From positions 12,132,214-12,196,213 of the forward strand of contig CM036188.1 in the NCBI GenBank assembly GCA_020631735.1: a stretch of DNA of 64,000 bases, in the 5' to 3' direction. The DNA comes from Saccharum officinarum. Taxonomy: Eukaryota; Streptophyta; Magnoliopsida; Poales; Poaceae. The translations under genes were made by a program, and so were the position numbers. The notes under the pieces were generated by a model. The model had not been told where the DNA came from and did not search any database. It saw nothing but the letters and a program-made list of their open reading frames with translations. This document shows, piece after piece, positions 11,516 through 23,323 of the stretch. Numbering within the stretch: the stretch's first letter is position 1; each line of letters starts with the position of its first letter.

Positions 11516-11945
11516 ATGCTTAGGACATTGGTCGCTGGCCCGAGCGAGCATGAGTCAGGCTTGGGCTGCCGTCGATCAGGAGCCCGGGGCCTTGGCAGGC
11601 CCCCAAGCCCAGAGCAGATGCCACGAGCGTGCTCGAGCTCTGCCCAACTTTAACGGGAGGGTACACGCGAGCGTACCCGATGGGTATAGTCCTAGAGGGA
11701 TCGTCGGGCGGTCTGCCAGTCAGGAGTCCTTCTCCTTGGGACTTAACATATACCCCTATGTTTGACTCTCATCAGGAGCCCCCAAGCCCTTCGTGGCCTT
11801 CAGGGTCAAGTCCGCGATGGCGATGAGGGGCTAGGCCCGATCTTCTGTGACTGGGTTGATTGTCATGGTGATAGCCTCCGTGGTCGTGGGTCAGATGCCC
11901 TTCTGGGGGCAACCGAGCTCTTGAGGGTGCTCGGCTTTGGGGGCT
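11516..11945. mobile_element. LTR-retrotransposon-like fragment
   Basis: This GC-rich stretch has the composition and phrases of grass Ty3/gypsy LTR or leader sequence, such as aggagcccccaagccc and ggtcaagtccgcgatgg, and no coding frame. Ends and target duplications are not visible. The class is from recall of similar grass repeats, so it is tentative. Confidence 0.35.
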
Positions 11946-11948
11946 TCC

Positions 11949-12326
11949 TTATACTAATGTTAGGACTTTATCAATTCCGGATGCACCATCATGGCTATGC
12001 AGATTATGCTCAGGCTTGAACACAATTTTCTCAGATGGCAAACCACTAGCTGAAAGAGGCAAGACACACTCTATCAGGGAGGTCACAGTATTGGAACTTA
12101 CAGCCGTTGCAGCTGTAGTGTCGATGCCGAGTGGTGCCCAGAAACTCATTGATGCCGCCGCGCCCTGGCTGCGCTCCTTCCCCATGATGCTGTTTGAGAT
12201 CTTATGCTTCTGCCCCACAGCCCCTTGATAGCCACAGAGCATGAATTCATCAATCATTGGGTCAAAAGGAGGTGTACAATATTTAGGTGACAGAAGGGAA
12301 ACATCTTTCAGGATTGTGGGAGACAT
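11949..12326 (-). CDS. Open frame of 125 aa, unrecognised
   Basis: The frame begins MSPTILKDVSLLSPKYCTPP and contains a Cys/Gly/Gln patch, then an Ala-rich middle. Composition is protein-like rather than low complexity. It ends at the junction with the LTR-like fragment on the left, and the LINE tail starts 60 bp to its right. It could be a piece of a LINE ORF1 or of a host gene into which the LINE inserted. No domain can be named. Confidence 0.25.
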   Translation of the reverse strand: MSPTILKDVSLLSPKYCTPPFDPMIDEFMLCGYQGAVGQKHKISNSIMGKERSQGAAASMSFWAPLGIDTTAATAVSSNTVTSLIECVLPLSASGLPSEKIVFKPEHNLHSHDGASGIDKVLTLV

Positions 12327-12592
12327 GGTGTTCTCACTTGCAACTATAGAAGAGTCTCCTGCTGAACCATCGGTGCAGGGATGACCTTTTTTTTTTTGAG
12401 GAAGCTGGAGGGGTTTACACCCCTACAGTAAATTTATTGAAGTAAAATAAAGGTTCCAGAAACATAAAGCTGAGAGGAAAGCAGGAAGAAAGAAGACTAC
12501 AAAGGGGAATGCAAGGGAATACAGGGGAGGGAAGAATTAGGAAACAAAGAAAGAAACATGAAAAAGCAGTGACACCACTACAAGAGCCCAAG

Positions 12593-13988
12593 CTAATGAA
12601 TATTTGCAATCCATTGATTAATCCTTGGTGGATATTTCCTCTTTGCTCTCAATAAGAGAAGCTGAAGTTCATCCTTGAAAAGCTGTTGTGCCAACTGAAT
12701 ACTTGGGTTTATCTGACAAAAAATTAGATCATTCCTTGCCTTCCAAATAACCCAGCACATCAAGATTATTATTTCCATGAAGGCACTTGCAGCTGATCTT
12801 TGAAGTTCTGTAATTTCTCAAAAGGGTCTAGCCTGTGGTCAACCTGAATGTTGATGATAGCCCGACATTGAATGACAAATGGACATTCAAGAAAAAGATG
12901 TGTCAGGCATTCTTCGACATTTGCATTGCAGAGTACACAATTGTAATCTTGCAGGGCCATATTCTTCCTTTTCAGCAACTCTCTGGTGCTTAGTCTGTCC
13001 TTTAAAAGCAACCAAAAGAAAAATTTGTGTTTAGATTGATAGGAGCACGCCCAAAGCCATCTGAAAGCTGGGTGAGGGGTAAGTTGGCCACTTAGATGCT
13101 TGTAGGTTCTCTTGACTAAAAATAAGTTTGAATTCCAAATGTAAGACCAAATGTCTGATGCATCATTAACAGGAAATCCATCCAGGATTACTTGGAGCTG
13201 TATCAACTGCATGTGTGCCTGCTGGGAGAGAGGAAGATGGAAAAGACTATGTATGGGGGTATGAGCCACTCCTTCAGCAAAAGTTATTTTCTTCTTCCTT
13301 GTATAAGAGAACAGTACAGGAAACTTTTGAGACAAAATTTCACTTCCCCACAGATCATCCCAAAAGAAACAAGACTGCCCATTTTTTTTATCTCTACTCT
13401 TGCCATCCCTTTGAACTTGTCTAACAATTTCAAAAATATCCCTCCACCAAAAGTATCCCTTTTTAACACTCCCTGGCAGTTTTCCATGCTCATAATATTT
13501 TTCCCAAACAAGTGATGCCCAAGGGATGTCATCCTTGTTAAAGAATTTGTGGAGGTGCTTGATTAACAAGGCCTCATTCTGAGTTCTGATATTCAACACA
13601 CCTAGTCCTCCCTGATCTCTTGATCTGCACACACTAGGCCAAGCTGCTTTTGGCTTTTGTTTTGCAATGAAATCCTCTCCAAAGGCACAATTTTCTAAAC
13701 TTGTCAATTTGGTCAGTTACTGATTGCTAATATGGGCATAGCAGGAAAGATTGAGTTTGTGACCTCCAGTCTTCCTGCCTGATTTAAGAAGACTGAGGTT
13801 GCAGCAAGTCGCCTTTCACATCTACTACCCAGAGGAGAGAAATCAATTACCCTTGGCTTAGTAATACTAAGGGGTAGGCCAAGGTAGGTGAAAGGAAGGC
13901 TACCAGTCTCATAGTTAAAAGTTCTTGCTAAGTGCTGCAGTTTTTCTTGGCTTGTGTTTATGGGAACCATGAAGGATTTAGCATAATT
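12593..13988 (-). pseudogene. LINE RT thumb and zinc-binding RVT domain
   Basis: After the insertion the frame resumes with NYAKSFMVPIN and carries the FTYLGLPLS signature typical of LINE RT C-termini (frame ending near 13713). A second frame (13707-12769) holds AAWPSVCRSRDQGGLGVLNI, a Trp/Phe-rich linker and the zinc-binding motif with CVLC, then H and C. A last frame (12778-12593) has WVIWKARNDLIF, the usual end of plant LINE ORF2. The frame breaks between these pieces show decay. Confidence 0.85.
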
Positions 13989-16900
13989 TGTAACAGAACC
14001 GACCAAATTATAAGAGCACAAGTACAAAAATAAGCACCGAAGCGCTCAAATTTTCGAACTTGAGCCCATATAATCCCGGTAGTCAATCGAAACCACGAAA
14101 GATTTCAAACCAACTTGCTTACAACCAAGATCGCATCATTCAACATACAGCATCATACGTTACATTTCGCAAGTAGTCCCGAAATAAGTTTACACACACG
14201 GAGTCGCAAATTATTACAAACCAAGTTTATAAAAGTAACGGAAGCAAACACACACCAGTTGTTTAACTACTGCCAGTCTTGTTGATCAACAACCCGCAAA
14301 AGCATCAGGAAAGTACATAAAAGATGATCACGCCCAAGTGATCTAGTCTTCGTCACCCGCAGGGTGGAGACAATTTTTGCAGAAGCCTTGGTAGAGCATA
14401 TCATCTGCAACAGGAGGGAATAAACCCTGAGTACTGGAATGTACTCAGCTAGACTTACCTGTCGAAAACCAAAAATAAGATGACACCAAGGATTATGCAA
14501 GGCTTACACAAGAGGCTAGTTGACATAACATTTTGCATAAAGGCATAAGTAATTGAAACTCTTATAACTTGTACTAGCAGTTCTTTTAGCATTTACCTGT
14601 CGTCTATCTTAGCACCTATACTAAACATTCACTTGAGTATAATCAAACAACATTATTATTATATCCATAGCAGGTATATCGTTGTGACAACATTGTATCA
14701 TTCCCTTAACCACCAGTTCATTTAATGAGATCTACGTTGCCGCTGCTCAAGTCAAGTGCTCACTAACCGGGAGCGACGGCGATTCGAATCGAATTCCTAT
14801 CCAGCTGGAGGGGTATTTCTAACACTCACCGTGCAGACCCCTGCCAGGGTCGCACAGGCCACCGTTTCATATGATTCAGGAATCGCGGGTCCGAATAATG
14901 TCGTGACCCCAAGGGCGACACTCTGCCAGGTGATAGGGACTCTAACCCCCTTGGTCTCACGCCAATGTCCCCAAGCACATCCTTTCTCTCCTCCAAGAAG
15001 CAACCTACCATTCGATTCCCGGCCTGAATCACATTACTCGGCTTCGCGGTCGGAACGACTTATCCGGCCAACTAAGTGTTAGACTGCGTTCAACATGACT
15101 CAAGGACGTACAGCGAATCGGTCCTTAAACGACTCAGACGGGCATAGCTCCACACCCAAGACGTGAAGTGTCTTGCGGCTGTACTATCAAACTCCCGCCC
15201 GGTATCAATTTTATTTTAAGGCATGGTTCCATCCACGATAGCCATAAAGTCACTCGTGATTCCTTCCTACATCTCGCGGATGACCGGAAATCACCCGACT
15301 TCTACCGCACTAAGCAGGGCTAAGCATTGACACGTGCCTAAACCTAATATAGGGTTAAGTACGATATCTGGACAAGGACAGGTATAATGCAGCAATTGTT
15401 TTCATACAACTCCTACAACTTAATGCATTAAACAATTAAAAGTACTCAAGATAGATTTATAAATTGATGGGTTCAGCATGCACCGGGGCTTGCCTTTCAG
15501 AAAGGTCGAGGGCCGGTGGTCAGGACACTCGGGCAGATCTTCGGCAGGAGCTTCGTCGCCGGTTGGTTCCTCTGGCTGCTCCGGCAGGTCCTGGACTTCC
15601 TCCGGAATCACAGGCTCGAATTCGAGGAGAGTTACCCCCTCCGGTACACCTATTGCATGAATGCACAATAAATATCATGGATGCATAAAGGTGCAACATG
15701 CTCGGAATGAAATGTATTTCAAAAATAAAAACAATAATCTAATCAAGTTTTTTTATCAGTACGTGCAAATCTCTTCTCCGGTGGAGAAGTACTTACCCAA
15801 TCTACCCAACCTAAGATATAGATGTTCTTCTTCGGTTAAGGCCCTAGCACCTAACAATACAAGAGTAATATTACTTAGGTTACCACAGTAAAACATTCTG
15901 GACAGCAGCTCAAAGATTCTAACATAACTGAAGATTTCTAAGTCCAAAAGTTATGGTCTAAGACAATCTGGAAAGCTTAAGAAATGCACCACAAAATATT
16001 TTCAGACCACAATCCTTAATTACAAAGTTTACCTAGTCGAAATTCCAAAGTTCCAGAATCTGTCCTCTCTAAACAGAGAGCAGCCAATTCTGAACTGTCA
16101 CTTTAAACAGCAGTAACTCCCAAACTACTAGGCCAATTTCTCCCAAATTTTGACACAAGCTAGTTTATCAAGTTTACTACAACTTTGGTATTTACAAGTT
16201 TTTCAGCAAACACTTTTATTAAGGGTCAAACCTAGAAATACTACCAGCTGTCCAGAAAACTTAGAATTGCAAAGATTAAATATTTATTTATGTGGCAAAC
16301 ATCCCATAAGACCAAACTAATGTTACCACAAGTTCACAAAGGTCACAAAAACACCAGAAAGTAAGGTGTGCCCACCTAGAATATTTATTTAAACCCATTT
16401 CTTAATTTACTTAAGTAATTAAGTGAAATTTTAAACATATATGTAAACTACACCAAAAATTCTACAAAAATTACAGGAGACTCTAGGAACCAAAAAGATA
16501 CCACTGTAAAAATTTGAACTAAATTTATTTACAGAAACTCCCTAAACAAAATTCACAAGCCCAAAAGGCTGATTTTTGTATAATTAACAAATCATATTAA
16601 AAAGTGTCAAACAACAGATTTCCTATTTTTCTTAGACACTTTAAGGTACCAAGACATTCTCCAAAAATTTATAAGAACATTGCACATGTAGAAAAATTAC
16701 AAAAATTCATTTAAGTATTTCCTAAAATAACAAGATAGCATTATAACTTGAAAAGTACTTAAGCACTACTGCCCAAATTTTTGCCAGAGCTAGAGCAAGT
16801 ATAAATTAGCCTACCCACCAAAACTCATAATTTTTGGAACACTGAAACTCAAGATATGATTTAAACAAGTTTGCATGCAATCTAAAACACATTTCGAAAC

Positions 16901-18817
16901 TCTAATTAATTATTCCAGAAATTAAACATCACATAAGCATTTGATATTTTTCCTAGAAACTACACTTTATTTGGAGCCCAATAAAATTTGGATCACATTT
17001 TTGGATCTACCAAACCCTAGATATGAAAATCACAAACATTATTCAAATCTGTAAAATAATATAGAAACTGAAATTTCAAATAAAACAAAAAGGAACCACT
17101 GGGTCGGCCGACCCGACAGCGCGGCCCAGCTCGAGTGGCGCGGCCCGCTTCCGTGCGCGGCCCGCGACGCACGCGCGCCTGCTCGGCCATCCCGCCCGCG
17201 CGCGCGCTCTGACGAGCGGGCCCCACTTGTCAGCGAGACGAAGGCGGGGGAGGGAAAACGGTCGACGGCAAACTCGCCGCCGCCGGCAACTCCGGCGAGA
17301 CCAAGGGCACAGGCACGTTCACCTCTTCCATGCGAACCTAGGGGTGCTATTAATTGGAGCAATGGCTACGGCTATGGGGGATGGTGGCGGGCATGGCGGA
17401 CCGGCGGGGCGGTGGTGGTGCTCCTCGCCGGCGGTGACCTCAGAATCCTCTCCTAGACCCATGGTGAGCATCCCCGTACTACCCCGGTCCTAAAGCACCT
17501 ACTAGCGCTCGCAGTGGAAGCACCGAAGACCCCAGCCACGGTAAGCCGCCGCGCGGGAGAACGCCGACGAGGTCTGGCGGTGGCGGAACTGACAATTCGT
17601 CCTTACCAAGGTGCGTCTGAGGGCAGGGACGGGACGAGTGGGTAGAGGGGCTCAAGGTGTAGCTGTTGGCCGGACTTGAGGCGCGGTGGTGCGGTGGAAA
17701 ACGCGCGCGAGCTCATCGGAGCAAGAGCGGCAATGGTGGCTCGGTTCCTCCGCTCTGCCGACGAGAGAGGAAAGAAGGAGGAGGGAATGGATGGGTGAGG
17801 TCGGAACGACAGCAGAGGCGCCCTTCTATGTGCTCGGCAGCTGGCCAAGGCGCCAGGTCGCGCGCGGCGCGTGGAGGACACGCGGCGGCGATGGCCTGCG
17901 ACTGTCGGTGACTGAAGGCTCGTTTCAGAGCTCGATGGCGTCAACTGATAGCACGATTTTGGGTTCAATTTACTCCTAATCCAGTGAGAACCAGGTATGG
18001 GTGATGTTGGCAATGTTGTAGAGCTATATGAGGACTACAACTTTGTCAATTGGCTCAAGGACTGATTCGGCCTGGATTTGAAACCACAGAGCTCCAAAGT
18101 GGTGCACTGTGAAACTGAAACATGTTTTCAGTCAGTGAAACCGACTGAAACCCTATTTTCAAGACACCACAACTCCTAAACCATTTAGAACTAGGTGATG
18201 GTCATGTTGACAATGTTGTAGAGCTACATAAGGACTACAAGTTTGCCAATATGAGTTGGGGCTGGTTTGGTCTGGTTTGCAAACTACAAGCTTCCAAAGT
18301 AGGCCATAGTAAAACTAGAGGGACACCTTTGAGACTTAGAAAAATTCTAAGTATTGAGACAGCCCCTCTAGCTAACTTGTGGGCCATTTTTGAGCATGTT
18401 CTGGCCAGTTTCATGAGATGGTCATATTGAGACTTTTGTTCCCCATAAAATTCCCTACAACTTTGCTTAAGGGTGCTCCTCCATGCAAGGCCTCTAAGCT
18501 AGACTTTTTAAATGGTCAAACTAGAGCATCCTAGGGCTAAATGGTGGTCAACTACACCTTGGAGGGCATTTTGGTGATTTTGGTCAACATGAACCTTGCT
18601 CCATGAGTGACCCTAAGTATAACTAAGGTGTTGTGAGAGGTAATTAGCTACTCTACCCTTTAGTTGCACCAACTCCACAGTGTCACATGATGTGAGTCAA
18701 ACAAAACTTTAAAAACAAATCACATTTATTGCAACCACATGAATTAACATGAAATGATGCATGCTTATGCTTATGCAATGCAATGCAATTATGGAGCTAA
18801 ACACCTGAGGTGTTACA
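13989..18817. mobile_element. 4.83-kb TG...CA element (long solo LTR or LARD-like) nested in the LINE
   Basis: The element starts tgtaaca and ends tgttaca, and is flanked by taatt at 13984-13988 and taatt at 18818-18822. The 5-bp duplication and TG...CA ends are those of LTR retrotransposons. On the minus strand it begins tgtaacacctcaggtg, like long Ty3/gypsy LTRs of grasses. I see no gag, protease, RT or integrase in it. Inside are an AT-rich half (about 15900-17090), a GC-rich patch (about 17100-17900) and a degenerate internal repeat (about 17990-18060 against 18190-18260, sharing caatgttgtagagcta). It is either an unusually long solo LTR or a large non-coding derivative. Confidence 0.8.
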
Positions 18818-18822
18818 TAATT

Positions 18823-19860
18823 CACTCTCAGCCCAGTTGACTCCCCAAAGGTGTGTAGCAAAGCTTTGAGAGCCCACAATTGTGTGCTACATGCTTCCAT
18901 AACCAACAAGGTATCATCTGCATATTGGATCACTAGGAAGTCATTAGTGTATCTCAGTGGGATTGGTAGCTTCAATAGTCCTTGATCTTTAGCTCTGTTG
19001 ACTATTGATTGGAGAAGGTCAGCATCTAGCACAAATAGTAGGGGTGATAAGGGATCCCCTGTCTTACTCCTCTTCTGCAGTGAAAGACTTTTCCTGGTCA
19101 CCTTTAAGCATGACTGAGGATGTCCCTGAGTTTAGGATTGCCTTCATCCAACTTATCCACTTCTGCCCAAAACCTTTTGCCCTTAGAATTTCCAAGATTG
19201 CCCCATGTTCAATTTTGTCAAAAGCCTTCTCAAAATCTAACTTTAAGATGATGAGCGACCTTTTTGATTTGTGGCAAATGTGAATGTATTCTAGAGCCCA
19301 GACAATCCTGGATGGTCCTGGATTTGATGAATCCATACTGGTTTGGATGAATGAGCCTTTTGATTGGATTCTATTGCCTGTGTTGCTAGTAGCTTTGTTA
19401 GCAGCTTGAAATTAACACAATACAGGAATTGTTAATACTTCTCAAGTAGTGAAATTGGTCTGTAATTAGACACTCCTTGGGGACCATCCTTCTTTGGAAG
19501 TAACACGATATAGGAATTGTTAATACTTCTCAAACAGACTTCTCCTCTGTAAAAGTCCTCACACAACTTATAAAAGTCACTTGCAATCAGGGACCAACAG
19601 CCTTTTATGAACTCATTGTTGTAGCCATCGAGACCTAGGGATTTATTATGAGGAAGATTAAGAGCCACTCCATCTACTTCTTCCTTTGTGAAAGGCACTT
19701 CAAGTTGCTCCAGCCCTTCAGCAGGCTGAATGAGGTGGTCAAGAATAAAGATCATCTGATTAAACTCAGAATTTCCCATTCTTTCCTTCAAAGAATTCCA
19801 CAACAGCTCTGCCTTGCTTTTATGATTATACACACCGTTACCCAGATTATCTTGAAGAAC
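18823..19860 (-). pseudogene. LINE reverse transcriptase core
   Basis: From the N-terminal side, the first frame (19833-19432) carries VPFTKEEVDGVALNLP, then LGLDGYNNEFIKGCW and NYRPISLL. The next (19336-19064) has LKLDFEKAFDKIEH, the first catalytic Asp region. The third (from 19101) has GDPLSPLLFVLDADLL and QYADDTLLV, the YADD catalytic box. These motifs are in the right order for an L1-type RT but sit in different frames. The YADD frame runs straight up to the 4.83-kb insertion. Confidence 0.9.
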
Positions 19861-20289
19861 AGTGATGTTGTTCTTTCTGTCTTATTGTGGTATGAGCATG
19901 AAAGAATTTTGTGCCTGCATCCCCTTCTCTGACCCATCTTATCTTACCCCTCTGCTTCCAATATGTTCTTTGCTATTTCAACAGAGAGATCAACTCTCAG
20001 AGATGATATTCCTGAAGTTCCACTCAGGTAGTGACAGATCTATGTAGAGTTCCACTGTTTCCAGAAAATTCATCACCAGTTTGATTTTCTCAATAGCTAT
20101 TTGCAATTTTGGGAGCTGCTTTTTCCAAGTCCTCAATTATTTTCTCCGGTTCTTGAACTTGGCTGTTAATCTTTTAGCAGAAACAGTAACGTAATCTGGG
20201 GCTGCCCAACCATTTACTGCTACCTGGATGAAATCATCATGACTGAGCTAGTGGTTTTCAAACATGAACAGCTAGGTTGGATTGTGGGA

Positions 20290-20660
20290 TAGCTGTGCTG
20301 ATTTCGACCACACAGGGCCAATGATCAGAAGTTTCCATTACCAAGGTTCTGACGATGGTGTTTGGGTTGTCCATGAGTTTGAAGTGAAAAACCAATCTAA
20401 CCTTTCTAGAAGTGGAGGGAATTGTTTGTTTGTCCAGGTAAATTGTCTGCCATGCAGTGGTAACTCAATCAACCCCAGTTTACTAATTGCCTCATTAAAT
20501 GTAAACATTTCATTTGGGCCAGCCCCTTCCTTGTTTCTGTCCTCAGGCCTTCTTAATAAGTTGAAGTCCCCTACTATAATCCAGTCAATTTCAGGGGGTA
20601 TATGAATTTCCCTGAACCATTCTAGAAATTCTCTTTGGCCGTGGACATCAGCTTCTTGGG
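20290..20660 (-). pseudogene. LINE apurinic endonuclease fragment
   Basis: The frame contains IDWIIVGDFNLLRRPEDR and GLIELPLHGRQFTWTN, then LERLDWFFTS, which are the second half of the APE-type endonuclease of plant LINEs. The first half, with the catalytic Glu motif, is absent, so the element is truncated here or joined to foreign sequence. Confidence 0.85.
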
Positions 20661-20826
20661 CTCCCACCTCGGGTTCCTTGAGCAGAAAGACCCGCCCTGT
20701 CGATGGTTGAATGCTCGGATGTTGCTGCTGTAGCAGTCTGCAGCATCGTTGCGGCATCTGGTGACGCGCCCCCATGTCGAGGCACTCCTGTGGCACCTGC
20801 GATGGCCACCTTGATGATCATCGTCG

Positions 20827-21273
20827 GATGCTTTGCCGCATCGATGATCTTTGTGTTTGGGCGGAGTGTTGCTGCCAAGTGTTTAGGCCCCCTCGATCTC
20901 ATGCAGATGCTTGGCTACTACGAGCGTGTCGGCCCCATCCGAGGATGTTTTGTTGCGTCGATGGTCTTCGTGCTTGGGCGGAAGCTTTGCTGCCTGGAGT
21001 TTCTAGCGGATGTTTTGCCGCTGTTATCTTCTAAGGCTCCTCTTCACTGCTGGCTACCGTTACGTTGAGTTACTTTGTATTAGGTTCAGTCAGTTGGGGT
21101 TGTCAAGTGGAGGGTCCCCCACCCCCTCATGTTTCTTGCTTTTCGTTTTTGTTGTGGACTTCATTGGTAATCCTTGGATTACTTGCGAATCCTCTTGTAT
21201 CAACTATGTGTAGGTCTATTGACCATTCCTGTCTGCTTAATGAAAAACAGGCTATATGCCTGATCGCAAAAAA
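20827..21273 (+). mobile_element. Short 5'-truncated LINE 3' end with 13-bp target duplication
   Basis: The sequence atgatcatcgtcg occurs at 20814-20826 and at 21274-21286. The right copy directly follows an A tail after gcctgatcgc, and cttaatgaaaaacaggc just upstream is a common 3'-end phrase of plant LINEs. The 447-bp body is all 3' UTR-like, with no RT motif. It inserted close to the 5' border of the large minus-strand LINE. Confidence 0.85.
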
Positions 21274-21286
21274 ATGATCATCGTCG

Positions 21287-22128
21287 CCGTCCCTCCTGTG
21301 GTGCTCCTCCCTACCACGGTTCACATCCCTGCGTCCACGGGCCTCGCGCTAGTAGTCAGGCTCCCCATACCTCCAGAGGAAATCCCTTCGGCACTTGTGG
21401 TTCGGTAGTCCCCCATGGCCACCCTCACCAGAGAGAAAAGAAAGGTCTTCAACCACCGCCACGTGGAGGAACACCTTGTACATCAGATCATGCTTGAGGC
21501 CGGTTGGCTCATCATGATGGACCTGCACGGCTGCACAAGAGGAAGTAGAACATCCACTAGCAGCTGCTTGGCGTCAGGATCAGTTATGGTTGCGGACATA
21601 AAAAAAGATTGGTCCCTGAGATAACAAAGCAAGGAAAATTCCGTCGTAGTAGGGAACTCATCAGAGCTCCTTTTTCGGTGGTAAGCCTAGAATCCTAGTT
21701 GCGAATTCACTATACTGGTTGCTTCTTGGTTTTGGGAATAGCAGCATCCCGAATTGAGGTATGGGAGAAGAAGCACAATTCAGAGGGTGGTGCCAAATGG
21801 ATGCTTCAGAAAACGATCAATCTGGCAATGTACTTTGACTGGGACTGGCCATTATGTTTCGCGTGCTTAAACCTGAATAGCAAGAACCATTGTCCATTGA
21901 TAATATATTTCTTTGTTACATAGAGCCAATTTTGTTTTTTTTTCTGTTACTGAACTGTGTGAAAGATAGCAGCATAACATAGAAGTTCATCATGAATTGT
22001 CTATTGATGTACGACAATCTTTAGAACTTTATTTTTGGAAAAGAGGAAAAAAAAACTAATCATGAAGCATCTGCTATATGTATGAAATTAAAATTAATGA
22101 CGAAACATCAACATTACTCACACTTATG
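21287..22128. other. No gene seen
   Basis: Short GC-richer flank (21287-21640), then AT-rich sequence. A 69-codon open frame at 21415-21624 has no recognisable feature. No element ends are visible except the MITE border at 22132. Confidence 0.5.
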
Positions 22129-22639
22129 TAAGAACAGTCCCAATGGTGTATTTATTATAGTTTCTATCCCTATTAATAATAATTATGACAACTAAGCAAT
22201 TTGATGATGTGCAATAGACTTATTATGGAGAGAGAAGAAAAAAGGGAAACCGTTAGAGGAAACTGAGTCCTCACGCATATCGATGGCCTAAGAAATGGCT
22301 GAACATGCACTGGGAGACTCAAGTTGTTTCTTCTTTCTCACCTTCGAATCCCTTGCACCGCTTGCTACCCCTCTCTTGCGCCCTATTCATCGGAGGCACC
22401 GCGCACGGCTGGCCTTGCACGCGCGGCATGGAGTCACTGCTTGCCACACGCGGTGGCTGCTGGAGGCCGCTTACCTCACACGGCGGTGGAGCGCCTGCAA
22501 GCTGCTGAAGGCCTTTTGCCTCGCATGGCAGGGAGCCGCTGCCGCTGAGCACGTCGGCCGCACGTCACCAGACCACTATGAGCACTTGGGAGGGATGCAG
22601 CACTAGCTTGTTTGGTTGAGATTTTTGGTGACGACGGAT

Positions 22640-23110
22640 GGGATGGAGCCAGCGAAAAAATATCGGCCAGTAGAATCCAAAATTTCCGAGATATCCCGTT
22701 TACTGGCTGGGTCCGAAATTTTTCCTCTATCGCCCAAAATTTTTATATTTTTAAAATTTTGTCATCCAAATAGGCGCCAAAGCCCACCCAATACTCTAAG
22801 CTTAATCCATGTTTAATTTTCTTTTCCCTTCTCTTCTAAGTTCAAGTTGCCACCACCGTAACACACTCAGCACGTTCCAGCCATGTCACTGCCCTCCTCA
22901 TTGAATAAGTAATTGATAATATGTTTTATTTAGTTTTTTATGTTATATTGTTTAGAAATGATCTATGTGCTTTTCTGAACAAAATGAGTCATTTTTTGTC
23001 TAAATTTCTTTCGAAATTTTATTTCTATCGCCGATAAATTTTCAATATATCCGATATTCCCGTTTATCGGTGACCACCGAGATTTTTAAAATAGCGGTAG
23101 AGAAAACCTT
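22640..23110. repeat. AT-rich inverted-repeat sequence of DNA-transposon type
   Basis: The phrases ccgagatatcccgttta (near 22690) and ccgatattcccgtttatcgg (near 23050), together with repeated aaatttc and tatcgcc motifs, form imperfect inverted and direct repeats. Similar repeats are common in grass DNA elements. Exact ends and target duplication were not found. Confidence 0.35.
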
Positions 23111-23323
23111 GGATGGAGCTGTGCTTGCTTGAGATAAGTTCGGCGGTGTGCGGATGATAATAATGTGCGGTGGAGGTTAACAGGTTGTTTCTTCTCTTTC
23201 TTTTTTTTATTATAGTTTGTAGGACCCACACTGTAGTTCTACCTCAACATCGCCAGCGGATTGTGCCTGTGCGTGTAGCACAGGATGGATAACAGAGTTG
23301 ATCCTGTTTGAAAGAGTGGAGAT

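Larger units (their letters stand above)
12387..20660 (-). mobile_element. L1-type LINE, 5'-truncated, split by a 4.83-kb insertion
   Basis: Read on the minus strand, the element runs from an endonuclease piece (about 20660-20290) through RT (about 19860-18823), and after the insertion through RT thumb and zinc-binding domain (13988-12600) to a poly-A tail, seen as eleven T at 12387-12397. Without the insertion it is about 3.4 kb. I could not find its target duplication, partly because the 5' border near 20660 adjoins other repeat sequence. Several frameshifts make it inactive. Confidence 0.85.

Noticed and set aside
17603..18013. 136-codon minus-strand frame in the 4.83-kb element
   Set aside because: It overlaps open frames on the plus strand in a GC-rich patch and has no retroviral or host domain.
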